Shown here: piece after piece, positions 16,519 through 25,414 of the stretch
Layout: the number at the start of each line of letters is the position of its first letter
Position numbering within the stretch: the stretch's first letter is position 1
Source: an uncultured Muribaculaceae bacterium
GTDB lineage: Bacteria; Bacteroidota; Bacteroidia; Bacteroidales; Muribaculaceae
Direction: 5' to 3'
DNA length: 62,918 bases
Assembly: GCA_910577355.1 (NCBI GenBank)
Contig: CAJTMY010000012.1
Coordinates: forward strand, 1-62,918
Position numbers and translations under genes: made by a program
The notes under the pieces: model-generated
What the model saw: the letters and a program-made list of their open reading frames with translations, nothing else
What the model was told of the DNA's origin: nothing
The model's database searches: none

Positions 16519-17565
16519 TTATTCTGATTGTTCTTTTGACTGGTCTTTGCCGGCGAGCATGCCGCAGGCTGCATCGATATCCTCGCCCCGCGAGGCTCGT
16601 ATCGTGGCTGTTATGCCAAGGGAGTTGAGTTTGTCGCGGAACGCTTCCATTGTTGATTTTGAAGAAGGTTGCCGCGAGGTATCACCATCGATGGCATGGT
16701 AGCGTATGAGGTTGACACGTGCGCCGGTGCCACGCAGCAGGCGTGCGAGCGCTATGGCGTGCATGTCGTCGTCGTTGAATCCGCGCCACATGATGTATTC
16801 GACCGACAGACGGCGCTGGTGGGCGAAATCGTATCCGCGCAGCATCTCCATGACATTGCGCACGGCGAATGCACGCTCCACGGGCATGATGCCCTGCCGC
16901 TCGGTAGGGAAAGGCGTGTGGACACTCAGTGCGATATGCACCTTTGTCTGCTCTATGAGGCGGCGCATGCCGGGTATATTGCCCACGCTCGATACGGTGA
17001 TGCGCTTAGGGCTCCACGCCATGCCCCACGGCTCGGTGAGTATCTCGATGGCCGCGATCACGGCCTCAAGGTTGTCGGTAGGCTCGCCCATGCCCATGAA
17101 CACTATGTTGGTAAGGCTCCCGGACTCGGGGATGGCCATTATCTGATTGATGATACGTGCGGCGGTGAGATTGCCGTAGAAGCCCTGCCTCCCTGTCATG
17201 CAGAAAGTGCAGCCCATACGGCATCCTGCCTGCGACGACACACACAGCGTGGCACGGTCGCGGTCGGGGATATATACCGCCTCGACACGACGATCGCCGG
17301 CACCCTCGAAAAGATACTTCACAGTGCCGTCTCCGCTTTCCGCCCGCGCCACAGGAGGCTCGATGCCTATGCGGTATGATTGCCTGAGCAGCTCGCGGGC
17401 GGTTTTCGACAGGTCGGTCATCTCGTCGATACTGTTCACCCGCCGCTGATACAGCCATGCGGCCATCTGCTTGGCGGCAAACGGCTTAAGCCCCACACCG
17501 GCGGCGACTTCGCGCAGCTCGGGCAAGGTGAGACCTATGAGCGGAGTAAGATTCTTCTCGTCCAT
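16519..17565 (-). CDS. rlmN: Dual-specificity RNA methyltransferase RlmN
   Basis: A 348-residue radical-SAM enzyme that methylates C2 of A2503 in 23S rRNA and A37 in some tRNAs. The cluster motif CRMGCTFC is present, followed by GRQGFYGNLTAARIINQ; the FMGMGEPTDN motif and the C-terminal catalytic cysteine in AACGML (RGEDIDAACGML) are intact. The ATG at 17565 (MDEKNLTPLIGL) matches the family start; an alternative ATG lies two codons upstream at 17571. A strong promoter ends at 17581. It leads the operon rlmN-pdxA-nucleotidyltransferase-M28-sufE. Confidence 0.95.
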   Translation of the reverse strand: MDEKNLTPLIGLTLPELREVAAGVGLKPFAAKQMAAWLYQRRVNSIDEMTDLSKTARELLRQSYRIGIEPPVARAESGDGTVKYLFEGAGDRRVEAVYIPDRDRATLCVSSQAGCRMGCTFCMTGRQGFYGNLTAARIINQIMAIPESGSLTNIVFMGMGEPTDNLEAVIAAIEILTEPWGMAWSPKRITVSSVGNIPGMRRLIEQTKVHIALSVHTPFPTERQGIMPVERAFAVRNVMEMLRGYDFAHQRRLSVEYIMWRGFNDDDMHAIALARLLRGTGARVNLIRYHAIDGDTSRQPSSKSTMEAFRDKLNSLGITATIRASRGEDIDAACGMLAGKDQSKEQSE

Positions 17566-17580
17566 TGGCATAAATTTCCA

Positions 17581-17612
17581 CAAAGATACGAATAAGTCGA
17601 GAGCAAAACAAA
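17581..17612 (-). promoter_or_regulatory. rlmN operon promoter
   Basis: Reading the minus strand, TTTG at 17612-17609, a 20-base spacer and TATCTTTG at 17588-17581 match the Bacteroidota consensus. The rlmN ATG follows 9-15 bases later, and there is no obvious Shine-Dalgarno sequence. Confidence 0.75.
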
Positions 17613-17703
17613 ATTTATTTTGGTTTTGCCGAGCGCGAATATCTCCGGCACAGCCAAAGATACACAAAAGGTGGAATATTTATGCCGCGATTGCAATAAA
17701 GTC

Positions 17704-20028
17704 TCAGCGCCCGACGTATCGGCTCGTGCGGCTGTCGCTGATAACGCCGTTCCAGTCCATGCCGTAACCGAACCCATAGCAGTTGCCGTCAGCATCGGTA
17801 TAAGGCGTTATATCATGCGGGCGATCCTCGCAGTGCAGTTCAACAGCCTCCATGGAAGCGGGCAGCTCAAATGGCAAAAGCCCAGATGGCCCGGTACGGC
17901 CGGTGATAATATCGAGGAAAGCCTGGTTTTGGACACTGAAGCCGGTAAGTATAGCGTCGGCCAGCGGTTCCACTTCGCCCAGCACGGTAGGGTTGCTCAT
18001 CGCGATAACCACTATCACGGGCTTATCACCCATAAGGCGGCGCGTATTCTCGAGCAGATCCAGATGATTTTCGTTCTGCGCATATGCCGTCTTGCCACGG
18101 TAACTGCGGTCGTAGGGTGTTTCGGCCGGATCGGAGGCAATGCTTCTGTTGCGGGCCGCGGTTGCCGTATACGGACGATATTGCAGTGTGATAGGTATAT
18201 AGCCGTTGCCACCGGCTTCCTTATCGGCAGGGTCATAGCCCATGCGATAGCTCTTTGGCGAATCTATGAATACTATCGCGGCATCGGCATCGGCAGGGTT
18301 GTCTACCGCGTCATAATAGTTGGCCGCTATCTCGGCCGGTACGGGATCGAATGTCCGTTCAGGATCCGTTCCGCCCCAATAATTACGGTAAGCCGTATCA
18401 TGGCGGCGGGGCACATATACTTTCATACGGCCTTTGAGAGGCAATGCCGCTTCATGATTTTTCAGCATTATTATAGAGCGTAGCTGCTGTTCGTATCCAC
18501 GAGCCATCCACTCGGCGTTGCCTGCAGTACTACGAGTTTCCAACGGGTCGACATAAGGATTTTCAAACAGGCCCGGACGCAGTATGTTCACCAGCAATCT
18601 CCGTGCCGAGGTCTCCATGCGCTCGCGCATGGCCGTCTCGCCTATTTCAGCGCAGCCCTTGCGATATGCCTCGATTACCGGAAGCTTGTCGTTGTTGCCC
18701 CCGAACTGATCGACACCGGCCTTGAGAGCCATATAATGGCGGTCGGCCACCGACATGTTCTCAACGCCCCACGGCTTGCCCGAATGGGAGCCGGGATCGA
18801 TCTGGTCGGCCGTTATGGCCCAGTCGGTACACACTACCCCGTCGTAGCCGGCCTGTCCGCGCAACATATCGGTGATTATGGTGCGGTTGTACGAATTGCC
18901 TACATTGCTGTCGGTAAGTCCATATGATATTGTATAGTAAGGCATCACCGCCGAGGCCTTGCCGGTAGCGCCGTCCAAAGCGAAAGCACCGTCGACAAAC
19001 GGCTTGAGGTGCCGGTCGACGCTGTTGCCCGGATAAACGGCATATTTTCCGTTGCCGTAATGCGCGTCGCGGCCGCCTTCGCCCGTGCCTCCTCCGGGCC
19101 AATGCTTCACCATGGCATTGACACTGCCCGGGCCCCATCCGCCATCAGAACGCATCGGTGAAGCCTGAAAGCCCTCGGTATATGCTTTTATAAGATCCGT
19201 TACGAGTTTTGGATCGTTTCCGAACGTCGCATTGAACCGATACCATCGCGGATCCGTACCGAGGTCGGCCTGAGGCGACAGGGCTGTAGACAGCCCCATC
19301 GCACGGTATTCAGCTGCGGCGATACGTGCGAATTCCAAAACTATATCGGGGTCGAAGGTTGATGCAAGCCCCATGAGATTACTCCACTGCGACAGCTGGC
19401 CTGCGCTGCCCGGTGCAAATTCCGCATCGGCAAAAGCCGAATGTCGCGGATCAGACGAATTATTGGCCGGAATCCCATGTCCGAGACCTTCCACAAGAGC
19501 CTGCACGCGGTTATTCCACCGGGCCGCTGTCTCCGGACTCTCCACGACCGATACCAACAGATGCCGCACATTGTCGTCGATAAGACATCTGCGCAGGCCA
19601 TCGCTCAGCTCGTCGGCACTTGCACCGCTTTCCGCAAAGGCCTTGCCGCGGTATGTGTCGGTCATCATAGGCAGCTTGTTCTGCGGACTGTACAGCATCA
19701 ACCCGGCGATCTCGTCGATGGAGAGCCTTGCCGCCAGATCGGCGGCGCGTGAAGCGGCGTCGAGCCGCCAGTCCTCATAGGAAAATAGGGTGTCGCTCCC
19801 GTTGAAGCTCTTGAAAGCCAACCCGTCGACCATTATAATTTTCGCTCCCGATTGTTTTGAATATCCCAATGTGGGGCCTTGGCTTTGGTGGACAAGTGTA
19901 TAACCGTCTTTTTCTTCGTATGTGACGATATTGTCGGAAGCCATGATATTTGTGACAGACATAAGCATTGAAATTGAAAATGCCGCGCCAACGCGGCCTA
20001 TTGCATACAATGGATTATTTTCAGACAT
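17704..20028 (-). CDS. Glycoside hydrolase family 3 protein
   Basis: A 774-residue exported GH3 enzyme. After a likely signal sequence (~10-30, RVGAAFSISMLMSVTNIMA) comes a TIM-barrel domain (~90-450) with KHWPGGG (308-314) and the nucleophile D402 in GYDGVVCTDW, then an alpha/beta sandwich domain (~500-740) ending with GPSGLLPFELP. GH3 enzymes remove non-reducing-end beta-linked sugars such as glucose or xylose. The lack of adjacent SusC/D genes gives no substrate clue. It reads towards the rlmN promoter and is separated from ald upstream by a strong hairpin. Confidence 0.9.
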   Translation of the reverse strand: MSENNPLYAIGRVGAAFSISMLMSVTNIMASDNIVTYEEKDGYTLVHQSQGPTLGYSKQSGAKIIMVDGLAFKSFNGSDTLFSYEDWRLDAASRAADLAARLSIDEIAGLMLYSPQNKLPMMTDTYRGKAFAESGASADELSDGLRRCLIDDNVRHLLVSVVESPETAARWNNRVQALVEGLGHGIPANNSSDPRHSAFADAEFAPGSAGQLSQWSNLMGLASTFDPDIVLEFARIAAAEYRAMGLSTALSPQADLGTDPRWYRFNATFGNDPKLVTDLIKAYTEGFQASPMRSDGGWGPGSVNAMVKHWPGGGTGEGGRDAHYGNGKYAVYPGNSVDRHLKPFVDGAFALDGATGKASAVMPYYTISYGLTDSNVGNSYNRTIITDMLRGQAGYDGVVCTDWAITADQIDPGSHSGKPWGVENMSVADRHYMALKAGVDQFGGNNDKLPVIEAYRKGCAEIGETAMRERMETSARRLLVNILRPGLFENPYVDPLETRSTAGNAEWMARGYEQQLRSIIMLKNHEAALPLKGRMKVYVPRRHDTAYRNYWGGTDPERTFDPVPAEIAANYYDAVDNPADADAAIVFIDSPKSYRMGYDPADKEAGGNGYIPITLQYRPYTATAARNRSIASDPAETPYDRSYRGKTAYAQNENHLDLLENTRRLMGDKPVIVVIAMSNPTVLGEVEPLADAILTGFSVQNQAFLDIITGRTGPSGLLPFELPASMEAVELHCEDRPHDITPYTDADGNCYGFGYGMDWNGVISDSRTSRYVGR

Positions 20029-20044
20029 AGGATTATAAATGGCC

Positions 20045-20099
20045 GTTTACAGCGACATACCGTGGGCAATCATCCGATGTCCCACGGTATGTCGTAAAC
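20045..20099. terminator. Strong hairpin between ald and the GH3 gene
   Basis: CGACATACCGTGGG (20053-20066) pairs perfectly with 20081-20094, and outer bases GTTTA/TAAAC extend the stem with a small bulge. It lies just past the ald stop on the minus strand. There is no clear T run, so it may be an attenuator or processing site rather than a simple terminator. Confidence 0.6.
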
Positions 20100-20106
20100 G
20101 ATAATT

Positions 20107-21213
20107 TTATAGCTCGAGCTTGTGGCAGGGGAGGTCGAATGCCTCGGCCACTCCCTTGAATGTGATCTTGCCGTCGACGATGTTCACGCCCTCGGCGAGA
20201 CCGGCATCGGCCTTGCAGGCTTCGCGCCAGCCTTTGTCGGCCAGACGCAGGGCATAAGGCAATGTGGCGTTGGTGAGAGCCATTGTCGATGTGAAAGGCA
20301 CGGCGCCGGGGATATTGGCCACGGCATAGTGCACGATACCGTCCACTTCATATACAGGTTCGGAGTGAGTGGTCGGATGAGAGGTTTCGAAGCAACCGCC
20401 CTGATCTATGGCGACGTCGACCATTACCGTGCCGGGGCGCATAAGCTTGAGCATGTCGCGGGTCACCAGATGGGGAGCCTTGGCGCCGGGAATAAGCACC
20501 GAGCCGATCACAAGATCGACCGCAGGCAGCTCCTGCTCGATATTGTGACGCGAGGAGTAGAGGGTCTTCACATTTTTTGGCATCACCTCGGCCACGTGGC
20601 GCAAGGTGGGAAGAGAGATGTCGGTGATGGTGACGTCGGCACCGAGGCCGGCAGCCATAAGAGCGGCGTTGCGGCCAACGACACCGGCACCGAGGATAAG
20701 CACCTTGGCGGGCTTCACACCGGGAACGCCTCCCATAAGGATGCCCTTGCCGCCCTGCGGCTTCTCAAGGAAGCGGGCGCCTTCCTGCACGCTCATGCGA
20801 CCGGCCACTTCGCTCATCGGTATAAGCAGGGGCAATGTGCCCTGGCGGTCGCGCACGGTCTCGTAGGCGATGCATGTGGCGCCGGAGGCGAGCATTGCGT
20901 CGGTGAGGGGACGGTCGCAGGCAAAGTGGAAGTAGGTGAACAGCAGCTGCCCCTTCTTCACGAGCTTATACTCGGGTTCAATGGGCTCCTTCACCTTGAT
21001 TATCATCTCGGCGATTGAATATACATCTTCGATGGTCGGGAGGATCGAGGCGCCTGCTGCCACATACTCCTCGTCGGCGAATCCGCTGCCAAATCCGGCC
21101 GTATGCTGTACATACACTGTGTGGCCGTGTGCCACGAGTTCTTTAACGCCCGCCGGGGTCATGCCCACGCGGTTCTCGTTGTTCTTGATTTCTTTAGGAA
21201 CGCCGATAATCAT
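20107..21213 (-). CDS. ald: Alanine dehydrogenase
   Basis: A 368-residue NAD-dependent enzyme interconverting L-alanine and pyruvate plus ammonia. It begins with MIIGVPKEIKNNENRVGMTPAGV, the alanine dehydrogenase/transhydrogenase signature 1 region; the substrate residues lie in FTYFHFA, and the Rossmann loop is LILGAGVVGRNAA (~170-182). DVAIDQGGCFETS and HYAVANIPGAVP complete the family pattern. The protein spans the full expected length. It is transcribed alone, away from the divergent nitroreductase gene, with about 220 bases between them. Confidence 0.95.
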   Translation of the reverse strand: MIIGVPKEIKNNENRVGMTPAGVKELVAHGHTVYVQHTAGFGSGFADEEYVAAGASILPTIEDVYSIAEMIIKVKEPIEPEYKLVKKGQLLFTYFHFACDRPLTDAMLASGATCIAYETVRDRQGTLPLLIPMSEVAGRMSVQEGARFLEKPQGGKGILMGGVPGVKPAKVLILGAGVVGRNAALMAAGLGADVTITDISLPTLRHVAEVMPKNVKTLYSSRHNIEQELPAVDLVIGSVLIPGAKAPHLVTRDMLKLMRPGTVMVDVAIDQGGCFETSHPTTHSEPVYEVDGIVHYAVANIPGAVPFTSTMALTNATLPYALRLADKGWREACKADAGLAEGVNIVDGKITFKGVAEAFDLPCHKLEL

Positions 21214-21431
21214 AATTTTTTGTTTTTCAGGTATATAAGATATAATGTGTATTATGTGCGGTCGCCATGGGGTTTTCGCGCCGTAAATTTAATCACTTTT
21301 TTTAAAAATCCGCACAGTATATGACAATTTTTTTAATATCCTCCGAAAATTAAGCGATTGTCTACCGTTAACCGAGAACCTTGCAGCTGTATGACGTGTT
21401 ATAAAGTAATCATTTACATAACAGACTTCAC

Positions 21432-22184
21432 ATGACTCCAAAATCCGTTTCCGAAACTTTGCTGCAACGCCGCAGCATACGCCGCTATGAATATGAACAA
21501 GTGGCCCGGGAAGACATGCAATTCATCTTTGACGCTATCCGCAACACTCCTACAAGCTACAACGCGCAGCAGTATTCCGTGATAGATGTGACCGATCCGG
21601 AAATAAAGCAGAAACTGTATGAACTCACCGGTCAGAAACAGATAAAGACCTGCTCGCATTTCCTTGCATTCTGTGCTGATTTCAACAAGATTGCATGTGC
21701 GGCCAAAGCAAAGGGCGAGCCGATGCCTGAGATTTACAATACGGCCGACGGTCTGATACTCGGTACAGTCGACGCATCGCTTGCCATGATGAGTGCTGTC
21801 ACCGCCGCATGTTCCCGTGGACTCGGCACATGCTGCATAGGATACCTGCGCACAGCCGCGCCCGACGGCATATCGTCGTTGCTCCGGCTTCCGCAGCATG
21901 TGTATGTGGTGTGCGGACTCGCGATAGGCATACCGCGCGAGATACCCGATCTCAAGCCAAAGCAGCCGCTTTCGCTTATCATCCACGCCGATACATACCG
22001 GCAGGACGATCTCACTCCCGATCTTCTGGCTTATGACGCTGAAGTCATCCGATACAACGGCAGCCGCAGCGGATCAAAGACCGACAACGACTGGGCTACA
22101 CACATGCTTGGCTATTACCGCGAGGCGATGGGATACACGATGCTCGAGGCTCTGCGCCACCGAGGATTCGATCCACAGAAATGA
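21432..22184 (+). CDS. NfsA-type nitroreductase family protein
   Basis: A 250-residue FMN-dependent oxidoreductase. The N-terminal LLQRRSIRRYEYEQV and NTPTSYNAQQYSVIDV contain the residues that bind the FMN phosphate and ring, and GLGTCCIGYLR with GLAIGIP form the conserved central segments. Its length and C-terminal extension fit the NADPH-preferring NfsA/FRP group, which reduces quinones and nitro-compounds. It is divergent from ald and ends before a hairpin at 22188-22219. The natural substrate is unknown. Confidence 0.88.
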   Translation: MTPKSVSETLLQRRSIRRYEYEQVAREDMQFIFDAIRNTPTSYNAQQYSVIDVTDPEIKQKLYELTGQKQIKTCSHFLAFCADFNKIACAAKAKGEPMPEIYNTADGLILGTVDASLAMMSAVTAACSRGLGTCCIGYLRTAAPDGISSLLRLPQHVYVVCGLAIGIPREIPDLKPKQPLSLIIHADTYRQDDLTPDLLAYDAEVIRYNGSRSGSKTDNDWATHMLGYYREAMGYTMLEALRHRGFDPQK

Positions 22185-22187
22185 CCG

Positions 22188-22219
22188 CAGGCCGGGCGCA
22201 CGTCATGACGTCCGGCCTG
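22188..22219. terminator. Bidirectional hairpin between the nitroreductase and wHTH genes
   Basis: CAGGCCGG (22188-22195) pairs with CCGGCCTG (22212-22219), and the loop CACGTCATGACGT is itself nearly palindromic. It sits between two convergent stops, so it can end transcripts from both sides. The T runs are weak. Confidence 0.6.
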
Positions 22220-22227
22220 TATATTCC

Positions 22228-22422
22228 TCAGCTTATAAGTTCATATACCACGTCCGACTCGCGGTATTGGCTTATCATGCCCTCGCGGAGCAGAAACATT
22301 ATGGCAAAACAGAGCTGCGTCTCGGTAAGCTCGCATAATTTCAGGAGTTCGTGATAGGTATATTTGCATCCGCGGTTCATTTTTTCGAGAAGCTTGCGGC
22401 TGTTGATTATCATTGATTCCAT
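22228..22422 (-). CDS. Small winged-helix-like protein
   Basis: A 64-residue protein. Its pattern of three helices followed by a hairpin (SRKLLEKMN, TYHELLKLCELTETQLCFAIMFLLREGMISQYR, then DVVYELIS) resembles the minimal winged helix-turn-helix proteins common in Bacteroidota, in which helix 3 follows LTETQL. It may bind DNA, but no partner is apparent. ATGs occur at 22422 and 22413; the first is used. It is short but has codon use like its neighbours and a clean convergent terminator downstream. Confidence 0.6.
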   Translation of the reverse strand: MESMIINSRKLLEKMNRGCKYTYHELLKLCELTETQLCFAIMFLLREGMISQYRESDVVYELIS

Positions 22423-22531
22423 TCATGTCATAATTTTAATGCCAAAACATAACGGATATCACCCCGTTTTTGTTCAAAATGCACCATTCACCGGAACATA
22501 TCCGCCGGAACATTTTGAGAATCGCTCGGTT

Positions 22532-23278
22532 TCAGTTGCTTTTGCCCTGCGAGGCCACAGCCTGCATCCTGCGGGCGATATCGTCCGGATCGCCCAACAT
22601 CCTGTCGCGCACATAATTGAGGCGGTCGTCAAATTCAAACACCCACGGTGTAGCCGTAGGAATATTGAGTGAGGCGATATCGGCGTCGGATATTCCTTTG
22701 ATATGCTTTACGATACCGCGCAAGCTGTTGCCGTGAGCCACCACAAGTATATCGTCGCAATGCGCCAGTGCGGGCAAAATCTCACAGTTCCAGTACGGAA
22801 GGATGCGCGCCACTGTATCGCGCAACGATTCTGTGCGCGGCAGCATGGCCGCCGGCACATACCGGTAGCGCGGGTCGAAACGTGGATTACGGGGATCGTC
22901 CTCGCCCAAAGAAGGAGGTGCGATATCATAGCTCCGACGCCATTCATGCACCTGCCCGTCGCCGTATTTTACGGCGGTCTCGCGCTTGTTGAGGCCTTGA
23001 AGCACGCCATAGTGCTTTTCATTGAGCCGCCAATGTTTGATCACCGGAATCCAGTCAAGATCCATCTCGCCGAGCACCACGTCGAGCGTGCGGACGGCGC
23101 GTTTGAGCACCGAGGTATATGCGCTGTCGAAGCGGTAACCTTCTTCGCGCATCAGCCGGCCTGCGCGGGCAGCTTCAGTGATGCCGTCCTCGGTAAGGTC
23201 GACATCAGTCCATCCGGTAAACCGGTTCTCCTTGTTCCACAGGCTTTCGCCGTGGCGTAGCAATACTATACGTTTCAT
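22532..23278 (-). CDS. gpmA: 2,3-bisphosphoglycerate-dependent phosphoglycerate mutase
   Basis: A 248-residue glycolytic enzyme interconverting 3- and 2-phosphoglycerate. The phosphohistidine is in LLRHGESLWNKENRFTGW, the acid/base glutamate in LNEKHYG(V)LQG, and the second histidine in VVAHGNSLRG. The C-terminus has the expected TATPWVFEFDD. The ATG at 23278 (MKRIVLLRHGES) is chosen over an upstream ATG five codons earlier because it matches the family start. Confidence 0.96.
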   Translation of the reverse strand: MKRIVLLRHGESLWNKENRFTGWTDVDLTEDGITEAARAGRLMREEGYRFDSAYTSVLKRAVRTLDVVLGEMDLDWIPVIKHWRLNEKHYGVLQGLNKRETAVKYGDGQVHEWRRSYDIAPPSLGEDDPRNPRFDPRYRYVPAAMLPRTESLRDTVARILPYWNCEILPALAHCDDILVVAHGNSLRGIVKHIKGISDADIASLNIPTATPWVFEFDDRLNYVRDRMLGDPDDIARRMQAVASQGKSN

Positions 23279-23327
23279 CACATTGATTATCAATCCAGAT
23301 AATCAATGCCTGAGACATACAAAAAGT

Positions 23328-23951
23328 TCACCAGCGGTTATAATGCACGTTCTGCGGCTTCCATTTGTCTTTGGGCTGTACCTCGGCATCGGGATAGCCC
23401 ATAGCGATGATGTTGAGCGGAATTATATCGCCGGGCAATCCGAGCACGCGACTTACGGGAGCCACGCGCTCCGCTATGGGATATACTCCGCACCATACGG
23501 CTCCCAGGCCGAGCGCATGCGCCGCGAGCAGCACATTCTCGGTGGCGGCGGAGCAATCCTGCACCCAGTATTCGCGACCGTCGCCCTCGATAGTGTTTTT
23601 CATGTCGCCGCACACCACTATGGCTGCGGCTGCAGTGGCGAGATTGGAGTACGGATGCACACTTTCGAGGCTGTCGAGCAATTCGCGCTCGGTCACCACC
23701 ACAAAGGCCCACGGCTGCTTGTTCATGGCCGTAGGAGCGGCCATGCCGGCCTTTACTATTGTTTCGAGTGTGTCGCGCGATATGGAGCGGCCGTCGTATT
23801 TGCGCACGCTCGTGCGAGTCATGATATTCTCAATGACGGCGTTGGCGCCGTCGGCCGGGGAGGCTTCGCCCGATTTTGAGCCGGAGCACGCCGTTCCGGC
23901 AACGAGAGCCGCCGTTCCCACAACGGCGCCGAGTATATTGTTCTTTGTCAT
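23328..23951 (-). CDS. Nitroreductase family lipoprotein
   Basis: A 207-residue nitroreductase-fold protein carrying an N-terminal lipoprotein signal (AALVAGTAC, cysteine at residue 22). FMN-binding residues are visible in MTRTSVRKYDGRSI and AAPTAMNKQPWAFVVV, with GLGAVWCGVYP and NIIAMGYPD completing the domain. A periplasmic lipid-anchored nitroreductase is unusual because the fold normally uses cytoplasmic NAD(P)H, so its electron donor is uncertain; export of a flavoprotein may occur by flavin loading outside. A -7 element lies at 23977-23984. Confidence 0.85.
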   Translation of the reverse strand: MTKNNILGAVVGTAALVAGTACSGSKSGEASPADGANAVIENIMTRTSVRKYDGRSISRDTLETIVKAGMAAPTAMNKQPWAFVVVTERELLDSLESVHPYSNLATAAAAIVVCGDMKNTIEGDGREYWVQDCSAATENVLLAAHALGLGAVWCGVYPIAERVAPVSRVLGLPGDIIPLNIIAMGYPDAEVQPKDKWKPQNVHYNRW

Positions 23952-23976
23952 AATCCGGATATTTTAAAAATTTCCA

Positions 23977-23984
23977 CAAAGATA
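23977..23984 (-). promoter_or_regulatory. -7 promoter element (TATCTTTG) for the nitroreductase lipoprotein gene
   Basis: TATCTTTG on the minus strand lies 25 bases upstream of the ATG at 23951. No correctly spaced -33 TTTG is seen, so the match rests on the -7 element alone. Confidence 0.55.
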
Positions 23985-24113
23985 ACAAAAACATTCCTAA
24001 TTTTGTGCGGGCGACATTTTTTGCATTCCGGGGTCACCTTTTGGCTGCGGATTGCGTCTTACATACGAGATATCTCAAAAAACGACATTCATCAACCTGA
24101 TAAACAAAAAATC

Positions 24114-24530
24114 ATGACTGAAAACATAATTGCTCTTCTTATCCCGTTCGGCGCCGGAGTCATCCTGCCGATAGTGTCTGTATGGCTTACATTCCGCTCC
24201 ATCATGAACCGTGACAACCACCGGGCCGAGATTCTTGCCGAGGCGATAAAAAGCAATCCCGATGTAGATGCCTCAAGCATTGCTGATGCTTTCAGCAAAA
24301 AACCGCGCACACCGCGCGAAGTCCTCAATCTGCGACTGTTGCGCGGATGCATGTTTACCTTGGGAGGTATCGCTCTGGCGGTGGTCTGTGCCATACTATG
24401 CGAAAACACAGATCTTACCGTCATGGACTTTCCGGGCTTTTTTTTGCTTATAAGCGGCGCATCGTCGCTCGCCGTGGGCATAAGCTATCTAGTGGTATAC
24501 TTCGTGACACGCAATCAGATTGAAGACTGA
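24114..24530 (+). CDS. DUF6249-like small membrane protein
   Basis: A 138-residue protein with an N-terminal membrane segment (~4-28), a short charged cytoplasmic stretch containing NHRAEILAEAIKSNPDV, and two closely spaced helices (~80-100 and ~106-130). Proteins of this shape commonly precede ECF sigma factors in Bacteroidota and are annotated DUF6249. The ATG at 24114 is preferred to upstream TTGs because the extension has no family-like sequence. It lies six bases before the sigma gene and is probably its operon leader; it may take part in signalling. Confidence 0.65.
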   Translation: MTENIIALLIPFGAGVILPIVSVWLTFRSIMNRDNHRAEILAEAIKSNPDVDASSIADAFSKKPRTPREVLNLRLLRGCMFTLGGIALAVVCAILCENTDLTVMDFPGFFLLISGASSLAVGISYLVVYFVTRNQIED

Positions 24531-24536
24531 TATCCT

Positions 24537-25019
24537 ATGACCCGCGAGCAATTCATAACACATGTGGAGAGTACGCAATGGGAGCTGCGCCGCTTCCTTG
24601 TGGCTCTCTGCTGCGGTGATTCGCAGCTCGCCGACGACATAGCGCAGGAAAGCTACCTGAAGGCATACCTCGGTTGCGAGGGCTTCAGAGACTCCGCACG
24701 ATTCGGAGCATGGATATTCCGCATCGCCTACAATACTTTTATCGACAGCCGGCGCTCCAGGCATCTCACCGCGGGATACGAAGAAGCATCAGCGGTGCCG
24801 GCTTCCGACACGGCCGATGCCGGCTTCGGATACCAACATCTGTATGCAGCGCTCAACAGCCTGCCCGCCAAGGAGCGCACCTCCATGCTTCTCCATTATA
24901 TGCAGGGCTATCCGGTGAAAGAGATAGCGGCGATAGTGGGCGTATCGGAGGATGCGGTGAAAAAACATCTGTCGCGCGGACGCTCGCGACTGCGTAATCT
25001 CTTATCCGACAATGAATGA
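24537..25019 (+). CDS. ECF-type RNA polymerase sigma factor
   Basis: A 160-residue sigma-70 family factor of the extracytoplasmic function type. Region 2 is visible around residues 10-75 (DSQLADDIAQESYLKAY, then GAWIFRIAYNTFIDSRR) and region 4 around 105-158 (LPAKERTSMLLHYMQGY, then IVGVSEDAVKKHLSRGRSRL). It lacks region 1.1 and 3. The downstream gene, overlapping it by eight bases, encodes a two-helix membrane protein that could be its regulator. Its promoter targets are not identifiable here. Confidence 0.93.
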   Translation: MTREQFITHVESTQWELRRFLVALCCGDSQLADDIAQESYLKAYLGCEGFRDSARFGAWIFRIAYNTFIDSRRSRHLTAGYEEASAVPASDTADAGFGYQHLYAALNSLPAKERTSMLLHYMQGYPVKEIAAIVGVSEDAVKKHLSRGRSRLRNLLSDNE

Positions 25020-25410
25020 CATTATGGATAACGACAAATATAAAGATCTTTTTGATGACTTCCGTCCGGAGCTCACGCCCGATTTTTCGTTTATAGGGCG
25101 TCTTGAAGAAAAGCTCGATTCGGTGGAGTTCATACGCGAACAGCAACGGAATGTGGCGCGTAGCAACCGCCGCGCGCTTGCAGTCGCGGCTGCCGTGGGC
25201 TTTGCGGTGGGCATTGTGTTCATGCTGATAATGCCGTTTATATCAGACATGGCCGCGAACATGCAGACTCGCGCCGAGGGTAACGAGGTGTTGGAATTGT
25301 TACTTGACAACTACCAAATAATCATGGGACTGGTAATTTGCGTCACCTCGGCTTTCACAGCTCTTAACGCCTACGAGATCTCGCTTTCGCTTCAGCGGCG
25401 CAAAGGATAG
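25012..25410 (+). CDS. Putative membrane regulator cotranscribed with the ECF sigma factor
   Basis: A 132-residue protein with an acidic N-terminal cytoplasmic part (~1-55, containing LTPDFSFIGRLEEKLDSVEFI) and two membrane helices (~58-82 and ~102-122). No family was recognised. The ATG overlaps the sigma gene by eight bases, typical of translationally coupled anti-sigma factors, so an anti-sigma role is plausible but not shown; the classical anti-sigma domain is not recognisable. It ends four bases before the convergent 12-gene operon. Confidence 0.6.
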   Translation: MNDIMDNDKYKDLFDDFRPELTPDFSFIGRLEEKLDSVEFIREQQRNVARSNRRALAVAAAVGFAVGIVFMLIMPFISDMAANMQTRAEGNEVLELLLDNYQIIMGLVICVTSAFTALNAYEISLSLQRRKG

Positions 25411-25414
25411 TCGA

